From the NCBI RefSeq assembly GCF_041199985.1, contig NZ_CP165647.1, positions 682,001 to 746,000 on the forward strand: a DNA stretch of 64,000 bases. Reading direction: 5' to 3'. The notes under the pieces are model-generated. The model was not told the origin of the DNA, searched no databases, and saw nothing but the letters and a program-made list of their open reading frames with translations. Source of the stretch: Leptotrichia sp. HSP-536. GTDB taxonomy: Bacteria > Fusobacteriota > Fusobacteriia > Fusobacteriales > Leptotrichiaceae. Numbering within the stretch: the stretch's first letter is position 1; each line of letters starts with the position of its first letter. The translations under genes were made by a program, and so were the position numbers. Shown piece after piece: positions 1 to 8,784 of the stretch.

Positions 1-408
1 TAAAAAACATACCGTCCATTGAATTATTAAAACAATTTTATTTGTTGGCGGATTGACAACAAGATATAAAAAAGGAGTGTATGAAGCGGCAATTAAAATA
101 TAAATTGCAGAATGATCGAAAATCTCAAAAATCATTTTAGCTGTTCCAGGCTTTAATCCGTGATAGATTGAAGACATTGTATAAAGAACAATAAGTCCGC
201 TTCCAAATGCCATAAATGATATAATTGTTCCAACATCACGTGTCCAGCTTGCACGGATAATTAAAATAATGAAAGCAATAATGGCAAGTCCAGCACCTAC
301 AGTATGACTAACAAAATTTGCAATTTCTTCTCCGCGTGAAAAATCTTCGGCTTGTTTATGTATTTTAGCTAATAATTGTTTGTTTTTATTTTTTGTTTTT
401 TTACTCAT
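1..408 (-). CDS. TrhA/hemolysin III family membrane protein (3' end cut off by the window)
   Basis: I translated this from the minus strand. It starts at the ATG complementary to 406-408 behind a purine-rich GAAAGGAAAATT, and runs off the window after 136 codons. Visible features are an early EEIANFVSHTVGAGLAI segment, several hydrophobic helices, the family signature SSIYHG and FDHSAIYILIAASYTPF. The conserved Ser, His and Asp residues of these segments are those expected for metal binding in the HlyIII/PAQR superfamily. The family is an integral inner-membrane protein linked to lipid and membrane homeostasis; haemolysis is a historical name. The C-terminal helices lie outside the window. 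Confidence 0.93.
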   Translation of the reverse strand, partial: MSKKTKNKNKQLLAKIHKQAEDFSRGEEIANFVSHTVGAGLAIIAFIILIIRASWTRDVGTIISFMAFGSGLIVLYTMSSIYHGLKPGTAKMIFEIFDHSAIYILIAASYTPFLYLVVNPPTNKIVLIIQWTVCFL

Positions 409-722
409 AATTTTCCTTTCAAATATACTTAAATTCTTTCAAAATCAATACAAAATTTAAATAACATAGTAGTGATTCCTAAACTCAGTTTACTATACAG
501 AAATACTTTTTACAAAAATCTAATATTTCTAAATATTTTTATAAATTTATTTAAACATAAATATTAAACTAATTTTAAAACACTAAATCTGTTATAATGA
601 TAGCATATTAAAATTTAATAATATGTTTTATTTTTCTTATAAATTTATTTCATTTAACTATCTATCACAATAATTCATTTTTTAGATTAAAAAAATTTTA
701 ATTATTTTCTAAAAATATCACC

Positions 723-750
723 TGTTATAATACTCTAGAATATTATAACA
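723..750. promoter_or_regulatory. 28-nt operator-like palindrome upstream of exbB
   Basis: Two perfect 10-bp arms, TGTTATAATA and TATTATAACA, flank an 8-base centre CTCTAGAA. The dyad lies about 110 bp before the exbB -35 box. The arm contains TTATAAT, which resembles PerR/Fur-superfamily half sites. Assigning a metal regulator is inference. The arms could also act as two divergent -10 elements. Confidence 0.45.
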
Positions 751-859
751 ATTATTTTAATTATATTCAACTCTAAATTCAAGTATAGTTTATTATTAAA
801 AATAAAATATATAAACTTTTGCTTTATTTATAAGGATTTAAGATAGAGTGAATAAAAGT

Positions 860-888
860 TTGACATAGAAATATTTTTATAGTAAAAT
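860..888 (+). promoter_or_regulatory. Promoter of exbB-exbD-tonB
   Basis: A perfect TTGACA at 860-865 and TAAAAT at 883-888 with 17-bp spacing, followed by AGAGGGC at 913-919 as the ribosome binding site for the ATG at 926. Confidence 0.65.
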
Positions 889-925
889 ATTTTTATTACA
901 TAAAATATAAGAAAGAGGGCAAAAA

Positions 926-1552
926 ATGTTTAAATATCTTATCAATGGCGGAATATTTATGTGGGTAATTTTATTTGCTTCAATATGCGGACTTGCCATT
1001 ATTCTTGAAAAAACCTATACATTTCTTACAAAGGAAAAAAAATTGACGGAAAATGAAAAAAATAAACTTTATAAATCACTTAGGACGGGAAACAGAGAAG
1101 AAATTTTAAGACTTTGCAAAGATAAAACTGATTCGGTTTCCAAAAGTGTGACAAAAATTGTTTCCAATATGGATATTAACTTTTCTGAACTTGATAATTC
1201 TCATAGACAAGTTATTGAAGGTATTATAAGCGAAAGTATTTTAGAACAGACTACAGAGCTTGAAAAAGGTATGAGCCTATTAGGAACTGTTGTAAATGCA
1301 GCACCGCAATTGGGACTGCTGGGAACTGTTACAGGTATGATTACAGCATTTTCAGCACTTACTCGAAATGGCGAAAGTACTGCAAGAATTGTTGCTAGTG
1401 GAATTTCAGAAGCACTTTACACAACTGCATTTGGATTAATTGTAGCGATACCAGCATTAGTTTTTTATAATTATTTTAATAGGCAGATTGATATAATTGT
1501 GGCTGAAATGGAAAGGGCAGCTTTACAGTTTTTGAGCAGAGTAAAAGATTAA
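926..1552 (+). CDS. exbB: MotA/TolQ/ExbB proton channel family protein
   Basis: 208 residues, usual length for ExbB/TolQ. There are three hydrophobic segments at about residues 8-28, 115-140 and 158-182. Between the first and second is a charged cytoplasmic loop. The segment LGTVVNAAPQLGLLGTVTGMITAF is the family signature with its GLLGTV motif. ExbB forms the pentameric inner-membrane channel that, with ExbD, uses proton motive force to energise TonB for outer-membrane transport. The next two genes encode ExbD and a TonB-like protein in the same direction with gaps of about 45 bp, so this is an operon. TolQ of a Tol-Pal system is the alternative, but no tolB or pal follows. Confidence 0.92.
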   Translation: MFKYLINGGIFMWVILFASICGLAIILEKTYTFLTKEKKLTENEKNKLYKSLRTGNREEILRLCKDKTDSVSKSVTKIVSNMDINFSELDNSHRQVIEGIISESILEQTTELEKGMSLLGTVVNAAPQLGLLGTVTGMITAFSALTRNGESTARIVASGISEALYTTAFGLIVAIPALVFYNYFNRQIDIIVAEMERAALQFLSRVKD

Positions 1553-1595
1553 TTCTAAAATGTAAATTAATTTTATAAAAATTTAGGAGAAAAGT

Positions 1596-2012
1596 ATGAA
1601 ATTTTCTAAAAGACGAAGAAGGCAAAATGTGGATATTTCAATGTTAAATTTAATTGATGTGATTTTTATGTTACTAATATTTTTTATGATAGCAACCACA
1701 TTTAATAATTATTCACAATTTCAATTATCAGTTCCTAAGACGTCTACAAAGCTGGAACAGAAGGAAAATACTAAAATTGAAGTAATTTTTAATAAAGATA
1801 AAAAATATTTTTTGAAGATAAATGATAATATTCAGGAGGTTTCAAAGGAAAATATTTCTTCTGAGTTTTCAAAATTACCAAAAGAAGTATTAAAAAATAT
1901 AACTTTGACAGCGGATGAGCATTTGGAATATAAGGATATTGTAGATACGATGAGCATTTTAAAAAATATGAATATTGAAAATATAAGTTTAAATATTCAA
2001 AATAAGAATTAA
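1596..2012 (+). CDS. exbD: ExbD/TolR family biopolymer transport protein
   Basis: 138 residues with the classical layout: a basic N-terminus (KFSKRRRRQNVDISMLN), one transmembrane helix at about residues 18-36 and a periplasmic domain. The conserved aspartate for proton transfer is in LNLIDVIFMLLIFFM. ExbD dimers sit in the ExbB pentamer pore. A ribosome binding site TAGGAGAAA precedes the ATG. It lies between exbB and the tonB-like gene in one operon. Confidence 0.92.
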   Translation: MKFSKRRRRQNVDISMLNLIDVIFMLLIFFMIATTFNNYSQFQLSVPKTSTKLEQKENTKIEVIFNKDKKYFLKINDNIQEVSKENISSEFSKLPKEVLKNITLTADEHLEYKDIVDTMSILKNMNIENISLNIQNKN

Positions 2013-2057
2013 AACTACAAAAATTAAATATGTATAAGTTATGAATGGAGGTGAAAA

Positions 2058-3040
2058 ATGAAATATTACATAATTTCAGCTGCAATAAACCTTGGAATAC
2101 TTCTTATTCCAATTGCAACTCCAGTTTTAAAGCAGAAACTTGAAGAAAAAAAAGAAAAGCAGACTATTGTCATTGACTTAAAAAACAGCATTTTAGAAGA
2201 GAATAATACAAAAAGCACAGTTGATATGGATAACAATGAGGAAAGTAACGGGACGGCTGAATTACAAAAGGGAAATCCACAAAATAAAAACAATGCAATT
2301 TCCGAAGCTCAAAACATAGAACCAAGTAAACAGCCTAAAAACCTAAAACAGCCCAAACTTACACCAGCACAACCAATACAGCTAAAACAACCACAGCAAC
2401 CAGCACCACAATCTCCCAAAGTATCAAAACACCATACCAAAAGAACAGCCAAAACCTTCATCAAGCCCAATTATCCCCCCAATTACCTCCACCCCTAAAA
2501 ATGCTACACAACCAGTAATTTCACAATCCACAGGAAATTCTGCCAGCTCAAAGCCAGTACAAAACACCATAACTGCTTCGAACTCCACTATTTCCAATAA
2601 TTCTGGACATAAAAACACTCCCTTAAATTCAGGAACTTCACATGGAAATAAAAATGGAAATACTGCTAACGGAAGTCCTGTAGGTAACAAAAACGGAAAT
2701 GGAACAGGAACAAGTGGAAATTCAACTAGTTCTGGGAATGGAAATGATAAAAAATCTGGAAGTACACGAGGAGGTGGATGTCGACGTGGTGTAGATTTTT
2801 CTGTTTCTTACAACAGCCATCTGGAAGTACCAACTGCAAATCAACGGTTAAAACGTAAAGAAACCATTGTTGCTACAATCAGATTTACCCGTGGCGGCTC
2901 TGTTTCTATCCAATCCGTTACAGGAGGAAACAGTCAGTCTCAAGCTGCTGCAAGAAGAGCTGCCAGTAATGTACACGTAAGTTTTTTGACAAACAACTGT
3001 TCTTCTGGAATAGTTACATTGCAATTTAATATTAATTAAA
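2058..3040 (+). pseudogene. tonB: TonB-like energy transducer, split by a one-base frameshift
   Basis: The first reading frame (2058-2498) gives an N-terminal membrane anchor at about residues 4-20, then a Pro/Gln/Lys-rich linker. It ends at a stop just after 2495. A second frame, open from 2386 to 3040, continues with more Pro/Ser/Asn/Gly-rich linker. It then gives a C-terminal domain of about 90 residues (FSVSYNSHLEVPT, IVATIRFTRGGSVSIQSVTGG, SGIVTLQFNIN) typical of TonB C-terminal beta domains. The two halves overlap at 2386-2498, so removing one base there, for example in the AAAA run at 2426-2429, restores a protein of about 327 residues. The domain has two cysteines (GGCRRG and NNCSSG) that could form a periplasmic disulphide. 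GGAGGTG precedes the ATG. A sequencing error is as likely as true loss. Confidence 0.8.
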
Positions 3041-3128
3041 ATTTCTTACAAAAAATAAATAGAAAAAATTTTGAATTTATGTTACACTTTAAAAGTAAAA
3101 AAATTTTAATAAAAAAGAGGGAAAAAAC

Positions 3129-4205
3129 ATGGAAAAAAGAACTGAAAAATTATCAAGAATTTTAAATGAACTGAATATTGATGGATTATTTATTACAGAT
3201 TTGTATAACCTTCGATATTTTACCGGATTTACTGGGACAACTGGAGTTGCTCTTGTGACAAAAAACGGAAATTTTTTCTTTTCGGATTTTAGATACAAGA
3301 CGCAAGCGACTAAACAAGTCAGTGAAATGGGATTTGAATTTGTGGAAGTCTCACGTGGCTCACTGCAGACAGTTGGAGAATACATAAAGAAATTTGGTCT
3401 AAAAAATGTGGGATTTGAAGATGTAAATGTGTCGTTTTCTCTTTATCAAACGATAAAAGACATTTTTAAAGTAGAATTAGTACCAGTTGGAAATAAACTT
3501 GTAATGGAAAGAATGGTAAAATCAGAAGAAGAAATTGCACTTATTAAAAAGGCTGTAGAAATTAGTGATGTGGCATTTTCAGAAGCTTTAAAAATTATAA
3601 AGGAAGGTGTTTCTGAAAAGGAAGTTTCTTCATATATGGAATATATTCAAAGAAAACTGGGGGCTGAAGATCGTTCATTTGCAACAATTTTAGCTAGCGG
3701 ATACCGTTCAGCTATGCCACACGGAGTAGCTTCCGATAAAAAGATTCAAAAGGAAGAATTTATTACAATGGATTTTGGGGCATACTATGAAGGATATGTA
3801 TCAGATATGACAAGAACTGTTTACTATGGAGACAATATTTCTGATAGACACGTAGAAATTTATAATACTGTTTTAGAAGCACAAATACTAGGTGTAAATA
3901 CTATAAAAGAAGGAATTATGTCAGATGATGTTGACAAAGTTGTTAGAAATTTTTTAACTGAAAAAGGATACGGCGAGTATTTTGGACACGGACTGGGACA
4001 CGGAATTGGTGCTGAAATTCATGAATTACCTTACTTATCAAGTGCTTCACATATTGAACTGAAAGAAAATATGGTTGTAACTTCTGAGCCTGGACTTTAT
4101 TTTGACGGATGGGGCGGAGTTAGAATTGAAGATGATGTTGTAGTCAAAAAAGATGGTAGAGAAATATTAAATAAAAGTAATAAGGAATTAATTATTTTGC
4201 GTTAA
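3129..4205 (+). CDS. M24 family Xaa-Pro aminopeptidase/dipeptidase
   Basis: 358 residues, the normal length for short PepP/PepQ-type enzymes. Residues 1-125 are the creatinase-like N-terminal domain (DGLFITDLYNLRYFTGFTG). The rest is the pita-bread metallopeptidase fold. The five metal ligands can be seen: Asp in MDFGAYYEGY, Asp in SDMTRTVYYG, His in FGHGLGHGIG, Glu in TSEPGLYF and Glu in VRIEDDVVV. The enzyme removes N-terminal residues before proline in the cytoplasm. AAGAGGG precedes the ATG. It is transcribed alone. PepP and PepQ cannot be told apart from sequence here. Confidence 0.93.
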   Translation: MEKRTEKLSRILNELNIDGLFITDLYNLRYFTGFTGTTGVALVTKNGNFFFSDFRYKTQATKQVSEMGFEFVEVSRGSLQTVGEYIKKFGLKNVGFEDVNVSFSLYQTIKDIFKVELVPVGNKLVMERMVKSEEEIALIKKAVEISDVAFSEALKIIKEGVSEKEVSSYMEYIQRKLGAEDRSFATILASGYRSAMPHGVASDKKIQKEEFITMDFGAYYEGYVSDMTRTVYYGDNISDRHVEIYNTVLEAQILGVNTIKEGIMSDDVDKVVRNFLTEKGYGEYFGHGLGHGIGAEIHELPYLSSASHIELKENMVVTSEPGLYFDGWGGVRIEDDVVVKKDGREILNKSNKELIILR

Positions 4206-4336
4206 TTCTATTTTCGATTTACATAACAAATTTATTACAAACTTTTCCGATAGAGGATATAAACCTAATATTTTCAAATAATTAAAATATAATTTTCATT
4301 TTTTAACAGAGTATAGCATAAACTAATCCGTCGGAG

Positions 4337-4447
4337 CATTTTTCTGTGCTGGCAAAACTGTCTGAGCATAGCGAGTTTTTTGTCAGTGCAGAAAAATGTC
4401 GTAGACTAGCCATAGGTTGTAGGATTTGCGGCAATGAGCAATCCTAC
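4337..4447. repeat. Tandem hairpin extragenic element
   Basis: Arm 4337-4359 pairs with 4374-4398 (CATTTTTCTGTGCTGGC against GTCAGTGCAGAAAAATG) with few mismatches around a 14-base loop. About 20 bases further, GTAGGATT (4419-4426) pairs perfectly with AATCCTAC (4440-4447). The GC content is higher than the flanks. This looks like a repetitive extragenic palindrome; its copy number cannot be judged from this window. Confidence 0.5.
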
Positions 4448-4531
4448 GAAAATAAATAAAGAAAAAATATAATAAAAATAGTAAAACTGTTATTAAACAA
4501 AATAATTCAATACTAAATCTCATTAGAGAAG

Positions 4532-4569
4532 AGGGAATGTCCCATAATTTGAGACACTCCCTTATTTTT
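4532..4569 (+). terminator. Terminator-like hairpin with T tract on the plus strand
   Basis: AGGGAATGTC (4532-4541) pairs with GACACTCCCT (4553-4562) with one A-C mismatch, followed by TATTTTTTT. It can end plus-strand transcripts reading on from the peptidase gene, although that gene stops 330 bp earlier. It also abuts the 3' end of the DUF4240 gene. Confidence 0.55.
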
Positions 4570-5223
4570 TTAAGAATACATTTTTTTAAATAACGTTGGA
4601 CATACTTCCTTCATGCTGTTGGGAAATTGTGTACACCAGTGAAATGTTATTTTTGGATATTTTTTATTGATATATCCTATTTTCCGTTTGTAAGTATTCA
4701 ATTTTTTATTGTAGTTGTCAATAAAATCATCTTGAAAAATAGTTTTATTGTTAATTTTGTAATTTTCTTTATTCAAGATATTGTGCGAATAATTTTTTCT
4801 GGAAAAGGCGTAAGCTGGAATAAAAGCAAAATTTTCATTTTCAAAATAATTTGTCAAAAGTTTTCTTTCAAAAGATATGTTTATATATTTTGCTAAATTA
4901 TCCTGATTTTTTATAATTGAATAATATATTTTTTCCCCTTGCGAAATTAGCCAAAGCCGAAAAAAATCAAAGCTCCAGCTCGCTGTGTCGCCGTTTACAA
5001 GATACGAGGCACACCACAACTTTTCATTGTAACTTTCACGCATTAATTCAAATGTAATTATTTCAAAATCAAAAATTTCTTCATCTGTTTTTTTTGATAA
5101 AATATTTATTAGATAGTCTACAAATTCATTATTATTTTTAGCATTTTCGTGTGATATAGAAATATATTTCCAAAAATCTTTTCTTTTCATTTTGAGTTTT
5201 GGAACAATATTTTTCATAACCAT
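4570..5223 (-). CDS. DUF4240 domain protein
   Basis: 217 residues. The N-terminal 120 residues match the DUF4240 pattern as I know it: MKRKDFWKYI at the start, then LINILSKKTDEEIFDFEI, LWCASYLVNGDTASWSFDFFRLWLISQG. The domain is of unknown function and is common in standalone bacterial proteins. No signal peptide or membrane segment. The C-terminal 90 residues are basic and rich in Asn and Lys. Start alternatives at internal methionines (residues 3 and 12) are possible; the stated ATG has AAAGGG about 12 bases upstream. Confidence 0.75.
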   Translation of the reverse strand: MVMKNIVPKLKMKRKDFWKYISISHENAKNNNEFVDYLINILSKKTDEEIFDFEIITFELMRESYNEKLWCASYLVNGDTASWSFDFFRLWLISQGEKIYYSIIKNQDNLAKYINISFERKLLTNYFENENFAFIPAYAFSRKNYSHNILNKENYKINNKTIFQDDFIDNYNKKLNTYKRKIGYINKKYPKITFHWCTQFPNSMKEVCPTLFKKMYS

Positions 5224-5314
5224 TTTTTTACACGCCCTTTCTTTTTTAGATTTATATTTTTAACTTATTTAATAAAATAAGTTTAGTTTTTAAAATGATT
5301 TTTCATTATATTAA

Positions 5315-5911
5315 CTATACATCTAAGTTTTGGCTAACAAATGCAATAAATATAACCGCAATTTTATTATTTTGCTTATTTCGAAAAAATAATCCTCCAT
5401 CAGAATAAGGTGCATCGTGTTTTTTAAATTTACTTGTGCTTCCCTGATTCATATGAATATCGTGTAATCCTTTTCCATTTGCATAAAGACGTCCAAATGC
5501 AAACACTTCATAATCATCATTATTAATAGCTTTCATGACATATTTTTCAATAATTTCCGTGAGAAAAATATTTTTTTCATCAAAACCTTTCATTTGAATC
5601 ATTTTATTGTGTGGAAATAATTTCATTTTTATATAATCCAAACGTAAATTTTCTTTACATTCTGTAATTCCAACTTTTTGTAATAGCATTTCCCAGATAA
5701 TCTCTTTTTGAAAATTATAATTCTTCGCATAGTAGACTTTTAAATTTGAAGAAATAATTTCATTTTTCTTTGCATAAATACTCCCAATATTAACTGCCAA
5801 ATCGTATTTTTTCCCATTGTTATCCGTTGCCACAATATGATAGTGTGCCCTTTTATCAAAATCATACCATTTATCTATAACTTTTCCTCTAAACATCACA
5901 TATTTTTCCAT
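5315..5911 (-). CDS. DUF2278 (YukJ-like) family protein
   Basis: 198 residues from the chosen start. The sequence follows the DUF2278 family: YVMFRGKVIDKW, HYHIVATDNNGKKYDLAVNI, LRLDYIKMKLFP, VFAFGRLYANGKGLHDIHMNQG, DGGLFFRN, AVIFIAFVSQ. The GIHDIHMNQG-type motif is the best-conserved part. Function unknown. The frame is open upstream to 5959, but AGAGGA stands 7 bases before the ATG at 5911, and homology begins there, so I prefer this start. The gene lies next to the DUF4240 gene in the same direction (91-bp gap). Confidence 0.78.
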   Translation of the reverse strand: MEKYVMFRGKVIDKWYDFDKRAHYHIVATDNNGKKYDLAVNIGSIYAKKNEIISSNLKVYYAKNYNFQKEIIWEMLLQKVGITECKENLRLDYIKMKLFPHNKMIQMKGFDEKNIFLTEIIEKYVMKAINNDDYEVFAFGRLYANGKGLHDIHMNQGSTSKFKKHDAPYSDGGLFFRNKQNNKIAVIFIAFVSQNLDV

Positions 5912-6137
5912 TTTTTTCCTCTTTTTACTATACATCCAAACTTCTTGTAAATCTATCATTTGAATAAAGTTATGGTTTTTAAATTTAATTCTAAAGTAGT
6001 TTTATTATGAAATCATTTTAAAATTTAACTTAAATTCCAATATTATTTAATTTCTCATTATAAGTATAACATATTTTTTATAAAAGAAAAGGGATTGGAA
6101 ATTTTATTAAAAACTTTTTTTAAACTATAAACAAAAA

Positions 6138-6169
6138 AATAACCGCTGTCTTTTATAACAACGATTATT
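6138..6169 (-). terminator. Rho-independent terminator of the 6229-6696 gene
   Basis: AATAACCGCTGT (6138-6149) and ACAACGATTATT (6158-6169) form a 12-bp stem with two wobble pairs on the minus-strand RNA. The stem is followed on that strand by a run of T (6133-6139). Confidence 0.7.
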
Positions 6170-6228
6170 TAAAAATTTTATAATTTCTATTGTTTATTAT
6201 CAACTTTTAACTTAAAAATTAAATTTTT

Positions 6229-6696
6229 TTATTCTTTTGTAGAAACATGATATCCCAGTAAATTATCAACCAAATAACATGTTCCAATATTTCTTAAGAT
6301 TTTATTTTTTCTTTTTAAAATAGATGCTCTTTTATTTTCAGGAATATAAATATATGTTGGTTTTCTAGAGATACCCAATGCCCAGGATACTTTATCTTTT
6401 TTATTCATTCTTTTTTGTTTTTTTGCTATCATTATATCTCCAGACACATGTACTAATGAATAAAAAATTTCATAAGGACGTTTAGCTTCATAATATTTCA
6501 TCGTATTACTATCATAAAGAAATAATTTTATACCTTCTTTTTTTAGTAATTTATTTGCTTTTAAATAATAACTTTTTTCCACATTTTCTGAAGAAAATAG
6601 ACATTCATCTTTTGCTTCATGAAAATAATAATTATATATAGTTACCAAAAAAAATATAATTATTATAATAAAAAATATTTTCACTTTTAATTTCAA
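6229..6696 (-). CDS. Small membrane-anchored protein of unknown function
   Basis: About 155 residues. A basic start (LKLKVK) and one long hydrophobic helix (IFFIIIIIFFLVTIYNYYF) at about residues 5-25 anchor a basic soluble domain, probably outside the membrane. I recognise no domain. Two cysteines are present in the soluble part. I chose the TTG at 6696 because GAAGGTG stands 6 bases upstream; the GTG at 6705 would overlap that site. It lies alone, with a terminator downstream. Confidence 0.6.
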   Translation of the reverse strand: MKLKVKIFFIIIIIFFLVTIYNYYFHEAKDECLFSSENVEKSYYLKANKLLKKEGIKLFLYDSNTMKYYEAKRPYEIFYSLVHVSGDIMIAKKQKRMNKKDKVSWALGISRKPTYIYIPENKRASILKRKNKILRNIGTCYLVDNLLGYHVSTKE

Positions 6697-6888
6697 AAAT
6701 ATCACCTTCTTTTTTATTTTCTTTTGTAGTATTAAAAAATTAATATCACAATTAATTTCTACTCATAATTTTAGAAATTAAAAGACTTTCTTGTAATTAC
6801 TTTAAAATCTATATATCTATTCAACAACTTCATTTAGGACTACAAGTCCCTATTTTACTATGTTTTCTACTATTAGTATATCACATTT

Positions 6889-7005
6889 CTACTTATTCGT
6901 ATATTCCAGCCCTTGACTTTTCAAATCTTTCATTGTACGTGTATTTTTCAATGTCGTGTGAACAAGCATAAAATAATTCCCTTTTCTACTGTAAAAAATA
7001 CTCAT
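6889..7005 (-). CDS. Possible 38-residue ORF overlapping the folC 3' end
   Basis: The frame starts at an ATG inside the last codons of folC (a 20-bp overlap) and runs 38 codons (MSIFYSRKGNYFMLVHTTL, ending GLEYTNK). AAGAGG lies just before the ATG, but at too short a spacing to be convincing. The peptide is basic and has no membrane segment. It could be translationally coupled to folC, or chance. Confidence 0.25.
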   Translation of the reverse strand: MSIFYSRKGNYFMLVHTTLKNTRTMKDLKSQGLEYTNK

Positions 7006-8308
7006 GCCTCTTGCCACACAATTTCTTAAATTTCGCAATTTCATAAAAAGAGCCACAAACCACTATCGCCTTATACCGACTATTCTTTTCCAAAACCATT
7101 TCTTTTGCTTGATTATAGGCATCCAAAATATTATCTTCAAAAATAATATTATTTGTCAAAATATTTGCATTTTCCAGATTTTTCTTTATTTCATTGGCAG
7201 AAAGTCCGTAAGTAACCTCTTTTAGAGAAGTTATAAAAATTTTATAATTTTTTTCCAAAATTTTCTCAAAAATATTTGCAATGTCCTTTGTTCCAAGTAT
7301 CGAAAGAATAAAAATTACTTCATCATTTTTAAAAAGTTCATCCAAATTTTCTACAAGAACTCGTACAGAATCATCATTATGAGCCACATCCAGTATTATA
7401 TCTGGATTTTGTGAAAAAATTTCAAATCGTCCAGCCAGCGAAATTTCATCAAGCCCTTTCTGAATAAATTCATCACTAATATTATAAATTTTTGAAACTT
7501 CATAAGCAATCAAAAAATTATTTGCCTGAAATTTTCCGAAAAGTGGCAACGTAAATATTTTTTCAAAATTTTCATTTTCTAAAATTTTTACAATTGTCTT
7601 GTAATTTTTAGTATCTAGCTTGACTTGTAAATTCTCATATTTTTTCAAAACATTTATCGAATTATCAGTTTCCTTTTTTACAGCATTCTCCAATTCAGGT
7701 AAATTTTGAGCATAAATGCACAACTGCCCATCCTTTATAATCCCTGCTTTCCTATCCGCAATTTTCTCAAGTGACTCTCCTAATAAACTGACGTGATCAA
7801 GACTTATGTTTGTTATAGCGGAAATTGTAGATTTTACAACGTTTGTAGCATCATATCGTCCACCAAGCCCAGTTTCCAGAAATATAAAATCAGGATTTTT
7901 TTCTTCAAAATAAAGCAGTGCCATAAAAGTTGTTATCTCAAAAAAATTAATTTGCAGCAAATTTTTTCTCAAAATATCCATAACGATTTCATAATATTTC
8001 ACAACATCTTCATCAGAAATCATCTTTTTATTTATCAAAATTCTCTCGTTAAACTTCAAAATATGTGGTGAAGTAAATTTGGCAACTGAATATCCAGCAG
8101 CAAAAAAAATATTTTCCAAAAATGTCGCCGTCGAACCTTTTCCATTTGTTCCTGCAATATGAATAATTTTTTTATCTTTGCAAGGCTTTCCCAGTAACTT
8201 ATAAATATTTTTCAACTTTTCATTATTTTGTGTTAAAGACTCGTTAGTTATTCTTTTATTAATTGTTCTCATATTAAAAATTTTTTCTAAAACTTCATTT
8301 ATTTTCAT
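6986..8308 (-). CDS. folC: Bifunctional folylpolyglutamate/dihydrofolate synthase
   Basis: 440 residues, normal for FolC. The P-loop HIAGTNGKGST is at about residue 49, followed by the TSPHILKFNERI folate-binding region and FLETGLGGRYDATN, all typical of the Mur ligase superfamily. ISLDHVSLLG and DVAHNDDSVRVL are further conserved motifs. It adds glutamate to (dihydro)folates in the cytoplasm. AAAGGTG precedes the ATG. rpsP lies upstream in the same direction, but a terminator separates them. Confidence 0.96.
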   Translation of the reverse strand: MKINEVLEKIFNMRTINKRITNESLTQNNEKLKNIYKLLGKPCKDKKIIHIAGTNGKGSTATFLENIFFAAGYSVAKFTSPHILKFNERILINKKMISDEDVVKYYEIVMDILRKNLLQINFFEITTFMALLYFEEKNPDFIFLETGLGGRYDATNVVKSTISAITNISLDHVSLLGESLEKIADRKAGIIKDGQLCIYAQNLPELENAVKKETDNSINVLKKYENLQVKLDTKNYKTIVKILENENFEKIFTLPLFGKFQANNFLIAYEVSKIYNISDEFIQKGLDEISLAGRFEIFSQNPDIILDVAHNDDSVRVLVENLDELFKNDEVIFILSILGTKDIANIFEKILEKNYKIFITSLKEVTYGLSANEIKKNLENANILTNNIIFEDNILDAYNQAKEMVLEKNSRYKAIVVCGSFYEIAKFKKLCGKRHEYFLQ

Positions 8309-8360
8309 TAATTAATTTCACCTTTCAAACTAAATTATTTTTCTTGAATTTAGAGAAAAT

Positions 8361-8388
8361 AAAAAGACACTATTACAAGTGCCTTTTT
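8361..8388 (-). terminator. Terminator after rpsP
   Basis: AAAAAGACACT (8361-8371) and AGTGCCTTTTT (8378-8388) form an 11-bp stem with one wobble, followed on the minus strand by a T-rich stretch. Confidence 0.7.
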
Positions 8389-8396
8389 ATAAATAA

Positions 8397-8666
8397 CTAT
8401 TTTTTCTTAGTTTCTTGAAATTTTGCCCAAACACCAGCTTTTGTTAAAATACTTTTAACAGTTTCAGTTGGTTGAGCTCCGTATGATAAGTATTTTAAGA
8501 TTTCTTCCTCTTTTAATACTACTTGTTTTCCTTCTTCAGCAAGTGGATTGTATGTTCCTAAGTAAGCTACTGCTTTCCCATCTCTTCTTGTTAAAGCTTC
8601 CATAGCTGCTATTCTATAAAAAGGAACTTTTTTTCTTCCTAATCTAGTTAATCTTAATTTTAACAT
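8397..8666 (-). CDS. rpsP: 30S ribosomal protein S16
   Basis: 89 residues, the usual size of bS16. It starts with the diagnostic MLKLRLTRLGRKKVPFYRI and contains RRDGKAVAYLGTYNP and YGAQPTETVKSILTKAGVW. It binds 16S rRNA and aids assembly of the small subunit. GGAGGTAAAATTTA precedes the ATG. Unusually for Firmicute-like order, rimM and trmD are not next to it; folC follows after a terminator. Confidence 0.98.
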   Translation of the reverse strand: MLKLRLTRLGRKKVPFYRIAAMEALTRRDGKAVAYLGTYNPLAEEGKQVVLKEEEILKYLSYGAQPTETVKSILTKAGVWAKFQETKKK

Positions 8667-8784
8667 TAAATTTTACCTCCATTTATTTAATAACTTGAAA
8701 ATTTATTATTTTAAGTATGGCATAATTATACTAAAAATTTAAAAAATTGTCAAGTTTTTTTTCTTTACGGTAAAACAGTACTCT

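Larger units (their letters stand above)
409..925. other. 517-bp non-coding region between trhA and exbB
   Basis: Very AT-rich, with stops in all frames and no credible short gene. It holds the divergent promoter area for the flanking genes, a 28-nt palindrome at 723-750 and a good sigma70-type promoter at 860-888. Apart from these I see no structure. Confidence 0.7.
4206..4569. other. 364-bp intergenic region with extended hairpins
   Basis: No gene. It holds a long imperfect hairpin (4337-4398), a second perfect hairpin (4419-4447) and a terminator-like stem (4532-4562). The first two are listed as repeats. Confidence 0.7.

Noticed and set aside
2424..2690. 88-codon minus-strand frame opposite the tonB linker
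   Set aside because: It is the mirror of a Pro/Ser/Asn-rich repeat coding region and lies inside the second half of tonB.
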